Assembly: GCA_039917615.1 (NCBI GenBank)
Contig: JBDSJD010000005.1
Coordinates: 1 to 64,000 of the forward strand
Length of the DNA: 64,000 nucleotides
Origin: ZC4RG30 sp039917615
Lineage (GTDB): Bacteria > Pseudomonadota > Gammaproteobacteria > Steroidobacterales > Steroidobacteraceae
Reading direction: 5' to 3'
Part shown: positions 56,690 to 64,000 of the stretch, one piece after another
How the letters are laid out: every line of letters starts with the position of its first letter
Position numbering within the stretch: the first letter of the stretch is position 1
The notes under the pieces: generated by a model
The model's input: only the letters and a program-made list of their open reading frames with translations
Database searches by the model: none
What the model was told of the DNA's origin: nothing
Program-made: the position numbers and the translations under genes

Positions 56690-59600
56690 ATGAGCGTTCG
56701 AGAAGAGCAGGGCCTGTATCGCGAATCCTACGAGAAGGACAGCTGCGGCTTTGGTCTGATCGCCAACCTGGACGATCAGCCCAGCCACTGGCTGGTGCAA
56801 ACAGCCATCGCGTCCCTGAATCGCCTGACCCATCGCGGCGCAGTCGCGGCCGATGGCAAGACCGGCGATGGTTGCGGCCTGCTGCTGAAGAAGCCGGAGA
56901 AGTTCCTGCGCGCCGTGGCGAAGGAAGCGGGTATCAAGAAGCTTGCGCCGCTCTTCGCTGCGGGCAATGTGTTCGTCAGTCCCGATGCGACCATCGCTGC
57001 GGCCAGTCGCGCGGAATTAGCGGCGCAGCTGGAGCGTGAAGGCCTGGTTGTTGCCGGCTGGCGCGAGCTGCCGACCAATCCGGGTGCCTGTGGTGCCGAA
57101 GCGCTGAAGACGCTGCCGCAAATCACGCAGGTGTTCGTGAATGCGCCGGTCGATGTGGATGAAGCCGCGTTCAACCGCAAGTTGTTCATGGCGCGCCGCC
57201 GCGCCGAGCGCGCGCGCGCGGATGTGGATGCGTCGTTCTATCTGCCCAGCCTTTCTGCGACCACCATCGTCTACAAGGGCATGGTGATGCCTTCGCACCT
57301 GGTCGAGTTCTTTCCGGATCTGGGCGATTCGCGCGTGGAGGCTTCGGTGGCCGTGTTCCACCAGCGTTTTTCCACCAACACGCTGCCGCAGTGGAAGCTC
57401 GCGCATCCATTCCGTTACCTCGCACACAACGGCGAGATCAACACCATCGAGGCCAACCGCAGCTGGGCCGAAGCCCGCGGACCGGTGATGAAGACGCCGC
57501 TGTTGCCGGACCTGAAAGACATCACGCCGCTGGTGTCGATGACCGGTTCGGATTCGCAGAGCCTCGACAACATGCTCGAGGTCTACCTGCTCGGCGGCAT
57601 GGACCCCATGCAGGCCATGCGGCTGCTGATGCCACCGGCCTGGCAGAGCGTCGATGGCATCGATCCGGACCTGCGCGCTTTCTATGAATTCTATGCGCCA
57701 CACCTGGAGCCCTGGGATGGTCCCGCCGGCGTGGTGCTGACGGATGGCCGCTACGCCTGCTGCGCGCTTGATCGCAATGGCCTGCGTCCGGCGCGCTTTG
57801 TGATCACCAAGGATCGTCATCTGACGGTGGCTTCCGAAATCGGCGTGTGGGACTACAAGCCCGAAGACGTGGTGCGCAAGGGCCGCATGGGTCCCGGGCA
57901 GATGATTGCGCTCGACCTGCAGACCGCCACGCTGCTGGAAAACAGCGACATCGACAACCTGTTGAAGGCGCGCTACCCCTACAAGGTGTGGCTCAAGAAG
58001 GGCGTGAAGTATCTGGAGTCGGACCTGATCGATCCGTCGCTGGCGGCCGAGCCGATGGACCGGCAGACGCTGTCGGTGTATCGCAAGATGTTCAACATCA
58101 CGGCCGAAGAGCGTGAAGAGGTCATCCGTGTGCTGGCGCGTGATGAGAGCGAGGCGGTCGGCTCGATGGGTGACGACACCCCCATGCCGGTGCTGTCGCA
58201 TCACACCCGCAATCTCTATGACTATTTCCGGCAGCAGTTCGCGCAGGTGACCAACCCGCCGATCGATCCGCTGCGCGAGTCGATCGTGATGTCGCTGCAG
58301 ACCGAGATCGGGCCGGAATGCAATGTGTTCCAGCCGCAGGCCTCGCACGCCAACCAGATCGTGCTGAACTCGCCGGTGCTCTCGCAGCGCAAGCTGCGGC
58401 AGATCATGGCCATGGGCGATCAGGGCGTGCCGAATGCCTTCATCGACCTGCAGTACCTGCCATCCGAAGGCCTGCAGGCGGCGTTGCAGCGCATCTGCCG
58501 CGAAGCAGAGGCCGCCGTGCGCGACGGTACCGTGGTGCTGCTGATCTCGGATCGGTATTTGCTGCGCGACAAGCTGCCGATCCACGCGCTGCTTGCCACG
58601 GGCGCCATCCACCATCATCTGGTCAAGCAGGGTTTGCGCTGCAAGTGCAACCTGCTGATCGAAACCGGCACCGCGCGCGATCCGCATCATTTCGCCTGTC
58701 TCATCGGCTATGGCGCCACGGCGGTCTACCCGTACATGGCGTACCAGACCCTGTATGAAATGATGAGCAAGAACAAGGCGCAGCTGGACCGCGGCGAACG
58801 GTCGGAACTGGGCCGTAGTTATCGCAAGGCGATCCGCAAGGGTCTGATGAAGATCATCTCGAAGATGGGCATTTCGACCATCGCGAGTTATCGCAGCGGC
58901 CAGCTGTTCGAGATCATTGGCCTGGGCACCGATGTGGTTGACCTGTGCTTCCACGGCACGCAGAGCCGCATCAAGGGTGCGAACTTCGACGACCTGCAGG
59001 AAGACCAGCAGCGACTCGCGGCGCGCGCCTGGAACAACATGCTCAGCGTCGAACACGGCGGGCTGCTGAAGTTTGTGCATGGTGGCGAATACCACATGTA
59101 CAACCCGGATGTGATTGCCACCCTGCAGGCGGCGGTCAACACCGGCGACTACTCGCTGTACCAGGACTTCGCGACGATCGTGAACACGCGGCCCGCCTCG
59201 ACACTGCGCGACCTGCTGGCGCTGGCGCCTGTGGGCAAGAGCATTCCGGTGGACGAGGTCGAGTCGGAAGAGCTCATCCTCAAGCGCTTTGATTCCGCCG
59301 GCATGTCGCTGGGTGCGCTGTCGCCCGAGGCGCACGAAGCGCTGGCGATTGCCATGAACCGTCTTGGCGCACGTTCGAACTCCGGCGAGGGTGGCGAGGA
59401 TCCGGTGCGTTATGGCACCGAAAAGAATTCCAAGATCAAGCAGATTGCTTCCGGGCGTTTCGGCGTGACGCCGGAATACCTCGTCAACGCAGAAGTGCTG
59501 CAGATCAAGGTGGCGCAGGGCGCCAAGCCTGGCGAGGGTGGCCAGCTGCCCGGTGACAAGGTGAACGCGATGATCGCGCGGCTGCGCTTCGCGCGGCCGG

Positions 59601-61162
59601 GCGTGGGTCTGATTTCACCGCCGCCGCACCATGACATTTATTCCATCGAGGATCTGGCGCAGCTGATCTTCGACCTGAAGCAGGTGAACCCGAAAGCACT
59701 GGTGTCGGTGAAGCTGGTGGCGGAGCCCGGCGTGGGCACCATTGCGGCAGGCGTGGCCAAAGCCTATGCCGACCTCATCACCATCTCCGGCCATGATGGC
59801 GGCACGGGCGCGAGCCCGCTGACCTCCATCAAGTACGCTGGCTCGCCATTCGAGCTGGGCCTTGCAGAAACTCACCAGACCCTGCGTCGCAATGACATGC
59901 GCCACAAGGTGCGCGTGCAGGCGGACGGCGGACTCAAGACCGGCCTCGACGTGATCAAGGCCGCCATCCTTGGCGCCGAGAGTTTCGGCTTTGGCACCGC
60001 GCCGATGGTGGCGCTGGGCTGCAAGTATCTGCGCATCTGCCATCTGAACAACTGCGCCACTGGCGTCGCCACCCAGCACCAGGTTTTGCGCGAGAAGTAT
60101 TTCATCGGCATGCCCGACATGGTCGTCAACTATTTCCGCTTCGTGGCCCGCGAAGTGCGCGAAATCATGGCGCAGCTCGGTGTGCGCACGATGGCGGAGC
60201 TGATCGGCCAGACGCATTACCTGCAACCTGCACCGGGACAGAGTGCGCGGCAGAGCCGGCTGGATCTCTCGCCGCTGTTATCGACGGCCGGCCTGACCCA
60301 GGGCGGTCCGCAGTTCTGCACGGAACCCGCCAACCCACCCTTCGACAGGGGCCTGCTGGCGGAGAAAATGGTGGCCGACATGTCGGCGGCGATCGAAGGC
60401 GGGCTGGGCGGCGAGTGGAGTTATGAAGTGAAGAACTTCAACCGCTCGATCGGTGCACGCATTTCCGGTGAAATCGCGCGGCGCTGGGGCAACTACGGCA
60501 TGGTGAAGACACCGGTCACGGTAAAACTCAGCGGTAACGTGGGCCAGAGCTTCGGCGTCTGGAATGCCGGCGGTTTGCACATGATCCTGGAAGGCGATGC
60601 CAACGATTACGTTGGCAAGGGCATGACCGCGGGCAAGCTGGTGCTGCGGCCGCCTGCCGAAGCCGGCTATGTGGCGCGTGACACTGTGATCATGGGCAAT
60701 ACCTGCCTGTACGGCGCCACGGGCGGTGAGCTGTTTGCCGCGGGCCAGGTGGGTGAGCGCTTCGCCGTGCGCAACTCCGGCGCCGTCGCGGTGGTGGAAG
60801 GCGCGGGAGACCATTGCTGCGAATACATGACCGGTGGCGTGATCTGCGTGCTCGGCCCCACTGGGCTGAATTTCGGCGCGGGATTCACCGGCGGTTTCGC
60901 CTATGTGCTCGACACCGATCGCGATTTCGTCGACCGCTACAATCATGAGCTGATCGATATCCATCGCATCAACACCGAAGGCATGCAGGAACACCAGCTG
61001 CATCTGCAGCACCTGATCGAGCGGCACGTCGCCGAGACTGGCAGCGTGTGGGGTGAAGAGATCCTGCGCGACTTCCGGTCTTTCGTCGGGCATTTCTGGG
61101 TGGTGAAGCCCAAGGCTGCCTCGATCGAATCGCTCATCGAAAATCTCAGCAGGGCAGCTTGA
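56690..61162 (+). CDS. gltB: glutamate synthase (NADPH) large subunit
   Basis: This 1490-residue GOGAT alpha subunit makes glutamate from glutamine and 2-oxoglutarate with GltD. Residues 1-18 are a propeptide, cleaved before the catalytic Cys19 (KDSCGFGLIANL) of the class II amidotransferase domain (about 19-430). A central domain, the FMN-binding synthase domain with SGHDGGTGASPLTSIK, and the 3Fe-4S site CKYLRICHLNNCATG follow. The C-terminal beta-helix GXGXG domain ends the chain (GEGATGG-like turns, NTCLYGATGGELF). The length is normal. It overlaps gltD by one base. Confidence 0.97.
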   Translation: MSVREEQGLYRESYEKDSCGFGLIANLDDQPSHWLVQTAIASLNRLTHRGAVAADGKTGDGCGLLLKKPEKFLRAVAKEAGIKKLAPLFAAGNVFVSPDATIAAASRAELAAQLEREGLVVAGWRELPTNPGACGAEALKTLPQITQVFVNAPVDVDEAAFNRKLFMARRRAERARADVDASFYLPSLSATTIVYKGMVMPSHLVEFFPDLGDSRVEASVAVFHQRFSTNTLPQWKLAHPFRYLAHNGEINTIEANRSWAEARGPVMKTPLLPDLKDITPLVSMTGSDSQSLDNMLEVYLLGGMDPMQAMRLLMPPAWQSVDGIDPDLRAFYEFYAPHLEPWDGPAGVVLTDGRYACCALDRNGLRPARFVITKDRHLTVASEIGVWDYKPEDVVRKGRMGPGQMIALDLQTATLLENSDIDNLLKARYPYKVWLKKGVKYLESDLIDPSLAAEPMDRQTLSVYRKMFNITAEEREEVIRVLARDESEAVGSMGDDTPMPVLSHHTRNLYDYFRQQFAQVTNPPIDPLRESIVMSLQTEIGPECNVFQPQASHANQIVLNSPVLSQRKLRQIMAMGDQGVPNAFIDLQYLPSEGLQAALQRICREAEAAVRDGTVVLLISDRYLLRDKLPIHALLATGAIHHHLVKQGLRCKCNLLIETGTARDPHHFACLIGYGATAVYPYMAYQTLYEMMSKNKAQLDRGERSELGRSYRKAIRKGLMKIISKMGISTIASYRSGQLFEIIGLGTDVVDLCFHGTQSRIKGANFDDLQEDQQRLAARAWNNMLSVEHGGLLKFVHGGEYHMYNPDVIATLQAAVNTGDYSLYQDFATIVNTRPASTLRDLLALAPVGKSIPVDEVESEELILKRFDSAGMSLGALSPEAHEALAIAMNRLGARSNSGEGGEDPVRYGTEKNSKIKQIASGRFGVTPEYLVNAEVLQIKVAQGAKPGEGGQLPGDKVNAMIARLRFARPGVGLISPPPHHDIYSIEDLAQLIFDLKQVNPKALVSVKLVAEPGVGTIAAGVAKAYADLITISGHDGGTGASPLTSIKYAGSPFELGLAETHQTLRRNDMRHKVRVQADGGLKTGLDVIKAAILGAESFGFGTAPMVALGCKYLRICHLNNCATGVATQHQVLREKYFIGMPDMVVNYFRFVAREVREIMAQLGVRTMAELIGQTHYLQPAPGQSARQSRLDLSPLLSTAGLTQGGPQFCTEPANPPFDRGLLAEKMVADMSAAIEGGLGGEWSYEVKNFNRSIGARISGEIARRWGNYGMVKTPVTVKLSGNVGQSFGVWNAGGLHMILEGDANDYVGKGMTAGKLVLRPPAEAGYVARDTVIMGNTCLYGATGGELFAAGQVGERFAVRNSGAVAVVEGAGDHCCEYMTGGVICVLGPTGLNFGAGFTGGFAYVLDTDRDFVDRYNHELIDIHRINTEGMQEHQLHLQHLIERHVAETGSVWGEEILRDFRSFVGHFWVVKPKAASIESLIENLSRAA

Positions 61163-62580
61163 TGTCATCGGTCGACAAGAACATGCAGTTCCTGGACATT
61201 CCCCGGCACGATCCGGAGAAGCTGCCCATCGAGGTGCGCAAGACTGAGTTTCGCGAGATCTACACGCAGTTCGAACCGACGGGCGCTGCGCAGCAGGCTG
61301 GTCGATGCATTGCCTGCGGAAATCCGTTCTGCGAGTGGAAGTGCCCGGTGCACAACTACATTCCGAACTGGCTGAAGCTGATCAACGAGGGCAACCTGTT
61401 CGAAGCAGCGGAGCTTTCGCACCAGACCAATTCGCTGCCGGAAGTATGCGGTCGCATCTGTCCGCAGGATCGCCTGTGCGAGGGAGCCTGCACATTGAAT
61501 GACGGCCTGGGTGCCGTGACTATCGGATCGATCGAGAAATACATCACCGACGAAGCGGTGAAGCAGGGCTGGCGGCCCGACATGTCAAACGTGGTGAAGA
61601 CCGACAAGCGTGTAGCGGTGATCGGCGCGGGGCCCGCTGGCCTGGGCTGCGCCGACATTCTCGTGCGCAATGGCGTGCAGCCGGTGGTGTTCGATAAATA
61701 TACCCGCATCGGCGGGCTGCTGACCTTTGGCATTCCGCCGTTCAAGCTTGAAAAAGAAGTGGTCGAGACGCGCCGCGAACTCATGGAAGGCATGGGCGTG
61801 GAATTCCGGCTGGGAGTGGAGATCGGCAAGGATCTGTCGTTCGGGAAGCTGCTCGAGGAATTCGATGCCGTGTTCCTGGGCATGGGCACGTACAAGTATG
61901 TGAAGGGCGGGTTTCCTGGTGAAGATCTGCCGGGCGTGCACGAAGCGCTGCCGTACCTGGTTTCGAACATCAACCACGAACTTGGCCTGCCTGGCAGTGC
62001 GTCGTTTGTGAACCTCGAGGGCAAGCGCGTGGTGGTGCTCGGCGGCGGCGACACCGGCATGGACTGCAACCGCACCGCGATTCGCCAGGGCGCGGAGTCG
62101 GTGACCTGCACCTATCGCCGTGACGCCGACAACATGCCGGGGTCTCGTCGCGACTACAAGAACAGCGTGGAGGAAGGCGTGACCTTCCTGTTCAACCGCC
62201 AGCCCATTGAGATCATCGGCAACGGCAAGGTGGAAGGCGTGCGCGTGGTCGAGACGCACCTGGGCAAACCCGATGCACGCGGTCGCCGCGTGGCTGAGAG
62301 CGTGCCGGGCACGGAGGAAGTGATTCCGGCAGATGCTGTGATCATCGCGTTCGGTTTCCAGCCCAGTCCCGCGCAGTGGTTCGACCAGAATCAGATCGGC
62401 GTGCACGGCAATGGGCGGGTGCGCGTGACGGCCGATCGCAAGACGCCGTTCCAGACCACGAACCCCAAGGTATTCGCGGGTGGTGACATGGTGCGCGGAT
62501 CAGATCTGGTGGTGACGGCCGTGTTCGAAGGCCGTGAAGCGGCCAAGGGCATTCTCGGATACCTGGGGCTCAATGCCTGA
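61162..62580 (+). CDS. gltD: glutamate synthase small subunit
   Basis: This 472-residue GOGAT beta subunit carries electrons from NADPH to GltB. The N-terminal 4Fe-4S cysteines are in GRCIACGNPFCEWKCPVHN and GRICPQDRLCEGACTL. The FAD-binding motif is VIGAGPAGLGCADILVRNG, and the NADPH-binding motif is VVLGGGDTGMDCNRTA. The ATG at 61162 shares one base with the gltB stop. The downstream LigI-like gene starts within its last codons, so the three genes form one translation-coupled unit. Confidence 0.97.
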   Translation: MSSVDKNMQFLDIPRHDPEKLPIEVRKTEFREIYTQFEPTGAAQQAGRCIACGNPFCEWKCPVHNYIPNWLKLINEGNLFEAAELSHQTNSLPEVCGRICPQDRLCEGACTLNDGLGAVTIGSIEKYITDEAVKQGWRPDMSNVVKTDKRVAVIGAGPAGLGCADILVRNGVQPVVFDKYTRIGGLLTFGIPPFKLEKEVVETRRELMEGMGVEFRLGVEIGKDLSFGKLLEEFDAVFLGMGTYKYVKGGFPGEDLPGVHEALPYLVSNINHELGLPGSASFVNLEGKRVVVLGGGDTGMDCNRTAIRQGAESVTCTYRRDADNMPGSRRDYKNSVEEGVTFLFNRQPIEIIGNGKVEGVRVVETHLGKPDARGRRVAESVPGTEEVIPADAVIIAFGFQPSPAQWFDQNQIGVHGNGRVRVTADRKTPFQTTNPKVFAGGDMVRGSDLVVTAVFEGREAAKGILGYLGLNA

Positions 62581-63499
62581 AGTGTTCGTCAAGACGCCGG
62601 GCTGGCTTGACTGGTATCAGGGGCCAACAAAGCCGCGGTTCAAGCTGCCGCCCGGCGCGGTGGACGCGCACTGCCATGTATTCGGGCCGGGAGCGGAGTT
62701 TCCCTTCGCGCCGGAGCGCAAGTACACCCCCTGCGATGCATCCAAGCAGCAGCTGTTTGCATTGCGCGACACCCTCGGCTTCGCGCGCAATGTGATCGTG
62801 CAGGCCACCTGCCATGGCGCCGACAACCGCGCAATGGTCGATGCCTGCGTTGCCGCGCAGGGGAAGGCCCGCGGCATCGCCACGGTGCGCCGCTCCGTTA
62901 CGGACGCCGAACTCGCGCAATTGCACGCAGCCGGCGTGCGTGGCGTGCGCTTCAACTTCGTGAAGCGGCTGGTGGATTTCACGCCGAAGGACGAGCTGCT
63001 GGAGATCGCGGGCCGCATCGGCAAGCTCGGCTGGCATGTGGTGATCTACTTCGAGGCAGTGGACCTGCCTGAGCTGTGGGATTTCTTCACCACGCTGCCA
63101 ACCACAGTGGTGGTGGATCATATGGGCCGTCCGAACGTCGATAAACCCATCGATGGCCCGGAGTTCTCGCTGTTCCTGAAGTTCATGCGTGAGCACCAGA
63201 ACGTGTGGAGCAAGGTGAGCTGCCCGGAGCGGCTGTCGACGAGCGGACCGCCCGCGCTGAACGGCGAACGGCACGCCTATCGCGATGTGATTCCCTTCGC
63301 GCGCCGTGTGGTGGAGGAATTCCCCGATCGCGTGCTGTGGGGCACGGACTGGCCGCATCCGAACTTGAAAGACCACATGCCCGACGACGGCCTGCTGGTG
63401 GATTTCATTCCGCACATCGCGGTATCGGCGGAGTTGCAGCGCAAGCTGCTCATTACGAACCCGATGCGGCTCTACTGGCCGGAAGAAGTCTCGGACTAG
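62573..63499 (+). CDS. ligI: LigI-like amidohydrolase (2-pyrone-4,6-dicarboxylate lactonase family)
   Basis: This 308-residue amidohydrolase of the LigI/sulfomuconolactonase type starts MPEVFVKTPGWLDW. Its motifs VDAHCHVFGPGAEFPFAPE, NVIVQATCHGADNRA, GVRGVRFNFVKRLVD, VVDHMGRPNVDKPIDGPEF (pieces) and LWGTDWPHPN match LigI closely. LigI opens 2-pyrone-4,6-dicarboxylate in protocatechuate 4,5-cleavage (lignin aromatics). Here it lies apart from any such pathway genes and overlaps gltD by 8 bases. Activity on another lactone is possible. Confidence 0.85.
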   Translation: MPEVFVKTPGWLDWYQGPTKPRFKLPPGAVDAHCHVFGPGAEFPFAPERKYTPCDASKQQLFALRDTLGFARNVIVQATCHGADNRAMVDACVAAQGKARGIATVRRSVTDAELAQLHAAGVRGVRFNFVKRLVDFTPKDELLEIAGRIGKLGWHVVIYFEAVDLPELWDFFTTLPTTVVVDHMGRPNVDKPIDGPEFSLFLKFMREHQNVWSKVSCPERLSTSGPPALNGERHAYRDVIPFARRVVEEFPDRVLWGTDWPHPNLKDHMPDDGLLVDFIPHIAVSAELQRKLLITNPMRLYWPEEVSD

Positions 63500-63999
63500 T
63501 TCGAACTGTCTGGTGCGAACTGCACCGAGAACTCGCGGTGCAGCTGCAATTGTCCCTGTGCATCAATGGCGCCTGCCGCCAGCTGCGACTGACGATAGCC
63601 AGAGCGCAGCGCGATCACATTGACGGTGGACCCACATACCTCAAAGGCGATGCGCCAGTCCTGCACCGCGAGGGTCAGGCCTCCATCCTGGTCGCGTTTG
63701 ATGCGCCGGTATGGATGTGGCTGTGGCCCCAGTATCAGCGTATTCACGATGCGCTCGCGCAGCGGCAGCGGGGACCTCGCCGCGATCCATAGCAACTGCG
63801 CCTCGGCTTCTGCGGTGAATGTCACGTCAAAAGACTTGCCTGGATCTGCCGCGCGAGACTGCAGCCAGCCACTACCGGATTCAGGAAATGCATCGGTGTA
63901 GGGCACATAGGGTTTGATGTCGAACACCGGCGTGCCATCGAGCAGGTCCACATCGAGCACATGCAGGCTGAGTCCTTCGACGCTCGCCAGCCGCAACAC
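63496..63999 (-). CDS. trmO: tRNA m6t6A37 methyltransferase TrmO, C-terminal part
   Basis: The gene enters from the right edge, so only the C-terminal 167 residues are visible. LHVLDVDLLDGTPVFDIKPYVPYTDAFP is the hallmark of the TrmO/TsaA catalytic domain end. The remaining part (FTAEAEAQLLWIAARSPLPLRERIVN, DQDGGLTLAVQDWRIAFEV) is the TrmO C-terminal domain. The enzyme methylates t6A37 in tRNA-Thr with S-adenosylmethionine. Its stop overlaps the LigI-like stop in CTAG. Confidence 0.9.
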   Translation of the reverse strand: MLRLASVEGLSLHVLDVDLLDGTPVFDIKPYVPYTDAFPESGSGWLQSRAADPGKSFDVTFTAEAEAQLLWIAARSPLPLRERIVNTLILGPQPHPYRRIKRDQDGGLTLAVQDWRIAFEVCGSTVNVIALRSGYRQSQLAAGAIDAQGQLQLHREFSVQFAPDSSN

Positions 64000-64000
64000 C

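Noticed and set aside
57017..59335. 772-codon minus-strand open frame opposite gltB
   Set aside because: It is antisense to the conserved gltB gene, has no recognisable motif and reflects the codon bias of a GC-rich gene.

Overview
The window is a chromosomal segment of a GC-rich, aerobic Gram-negative bacterium. The gene set points to a gammaproteobacterium near the Xanthomonadales, Nevskiales or Steroidobacterales: a BtuB-type receptor with a B12 riboswitch, the YdbH/YdbL pair, DUF2058 and DUF6491 proteins, an RRM cold-shock-like protein, a PQQ alcohol dehydrogenase and NADPH-type GOGAT. This placement is inference from gene content. I saw no rRNA, tRNA, CRISPR array or prophage. The window is mostly core and envelope genes, with one accessory patch at the left edge and several decayed genes.

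Layout. 1-1.2 kb: the right part of an IS3-family element (programmed -1 frameshift) next to a remnant of a second IS. 1.4-10.4 kb: a secreted beta-helix protein; a three-gene operon (exported SDR, aspartyl protease, and a third gene broken by a stop codon); an MFS transporter; a HipBA toxin-antitoxin module with an array of operators; a 34-aa lysine-rich microprotein; a lipoprotein beta-barrel; and a broken dps. 10.4-16.7 kb: a small outer-membrane barrel, an RRM protein with a long structured leader, and a cobalamin block (riboswitch, antisense DUF6580 membrane protein, lipoprotein, BtuB-like receptor). 16.7-30.6 kb: DUF2058, TPR, amine oxidase, carbonic anhydrase, an RND pump with a divergent MarR regulator, a MOSC protein, YqhA, a decayed mazEF-like pair, an OPT transporter, a hydrolase and a decayed DUF4398/OmpA gene. 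30.8-38.2 kb: a CHASE3 histidine kinase with two response regulators, beside a compact envelope and oxidative-stress operon (DUF1328, DUF883, holin-like, small membrane protein, superoxide dismutase, AI-2E permease) and several small lipoproteins. 38.3-47.3 kb: a lipoprotein quinohemoprotein alcohol dehydrogenase, DUF1287, an HD protein, an SBF-like symporter, TerC, a CsgG-like protein, an ABC exporter and pyrF. 47.3-55.7 kb: a CDF metal transporter with YdbH/YdbL, a PAP2-glycosyltransferase-receiver-hydrolase operon, and a bactofilin. 55.7-64 kb: a predicted nitrogen-regulated small RNA, glutamate synthase gltBD with a LigI-like hydrolase, and a partial trmO.

The most interesting object is at 55,724-55,950. 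Two NtrC-type sites, a full-consensus sigma-54 -24/-12 promoter and a Rho-independent terminator bracket a noncoding transcript of about 103 nt. It has a C7-containing hairpin loop and lies some 0.7 kb upstream of gltBD. This looks like an undescribed nitrogen-responsive sRNA, analogous in logic to Pseudomonas NrsZ. Other notable signals are a cobalamin riboswitch whose downstream neighbour is antisense to it, a response-regulator receiver tethered to the membrane and fused to a periplasmic domain, a HipB operator array, a shared TAGGA-N4-TCCTA element in front of lipoprotein genes, and five separate cases of gene decay.
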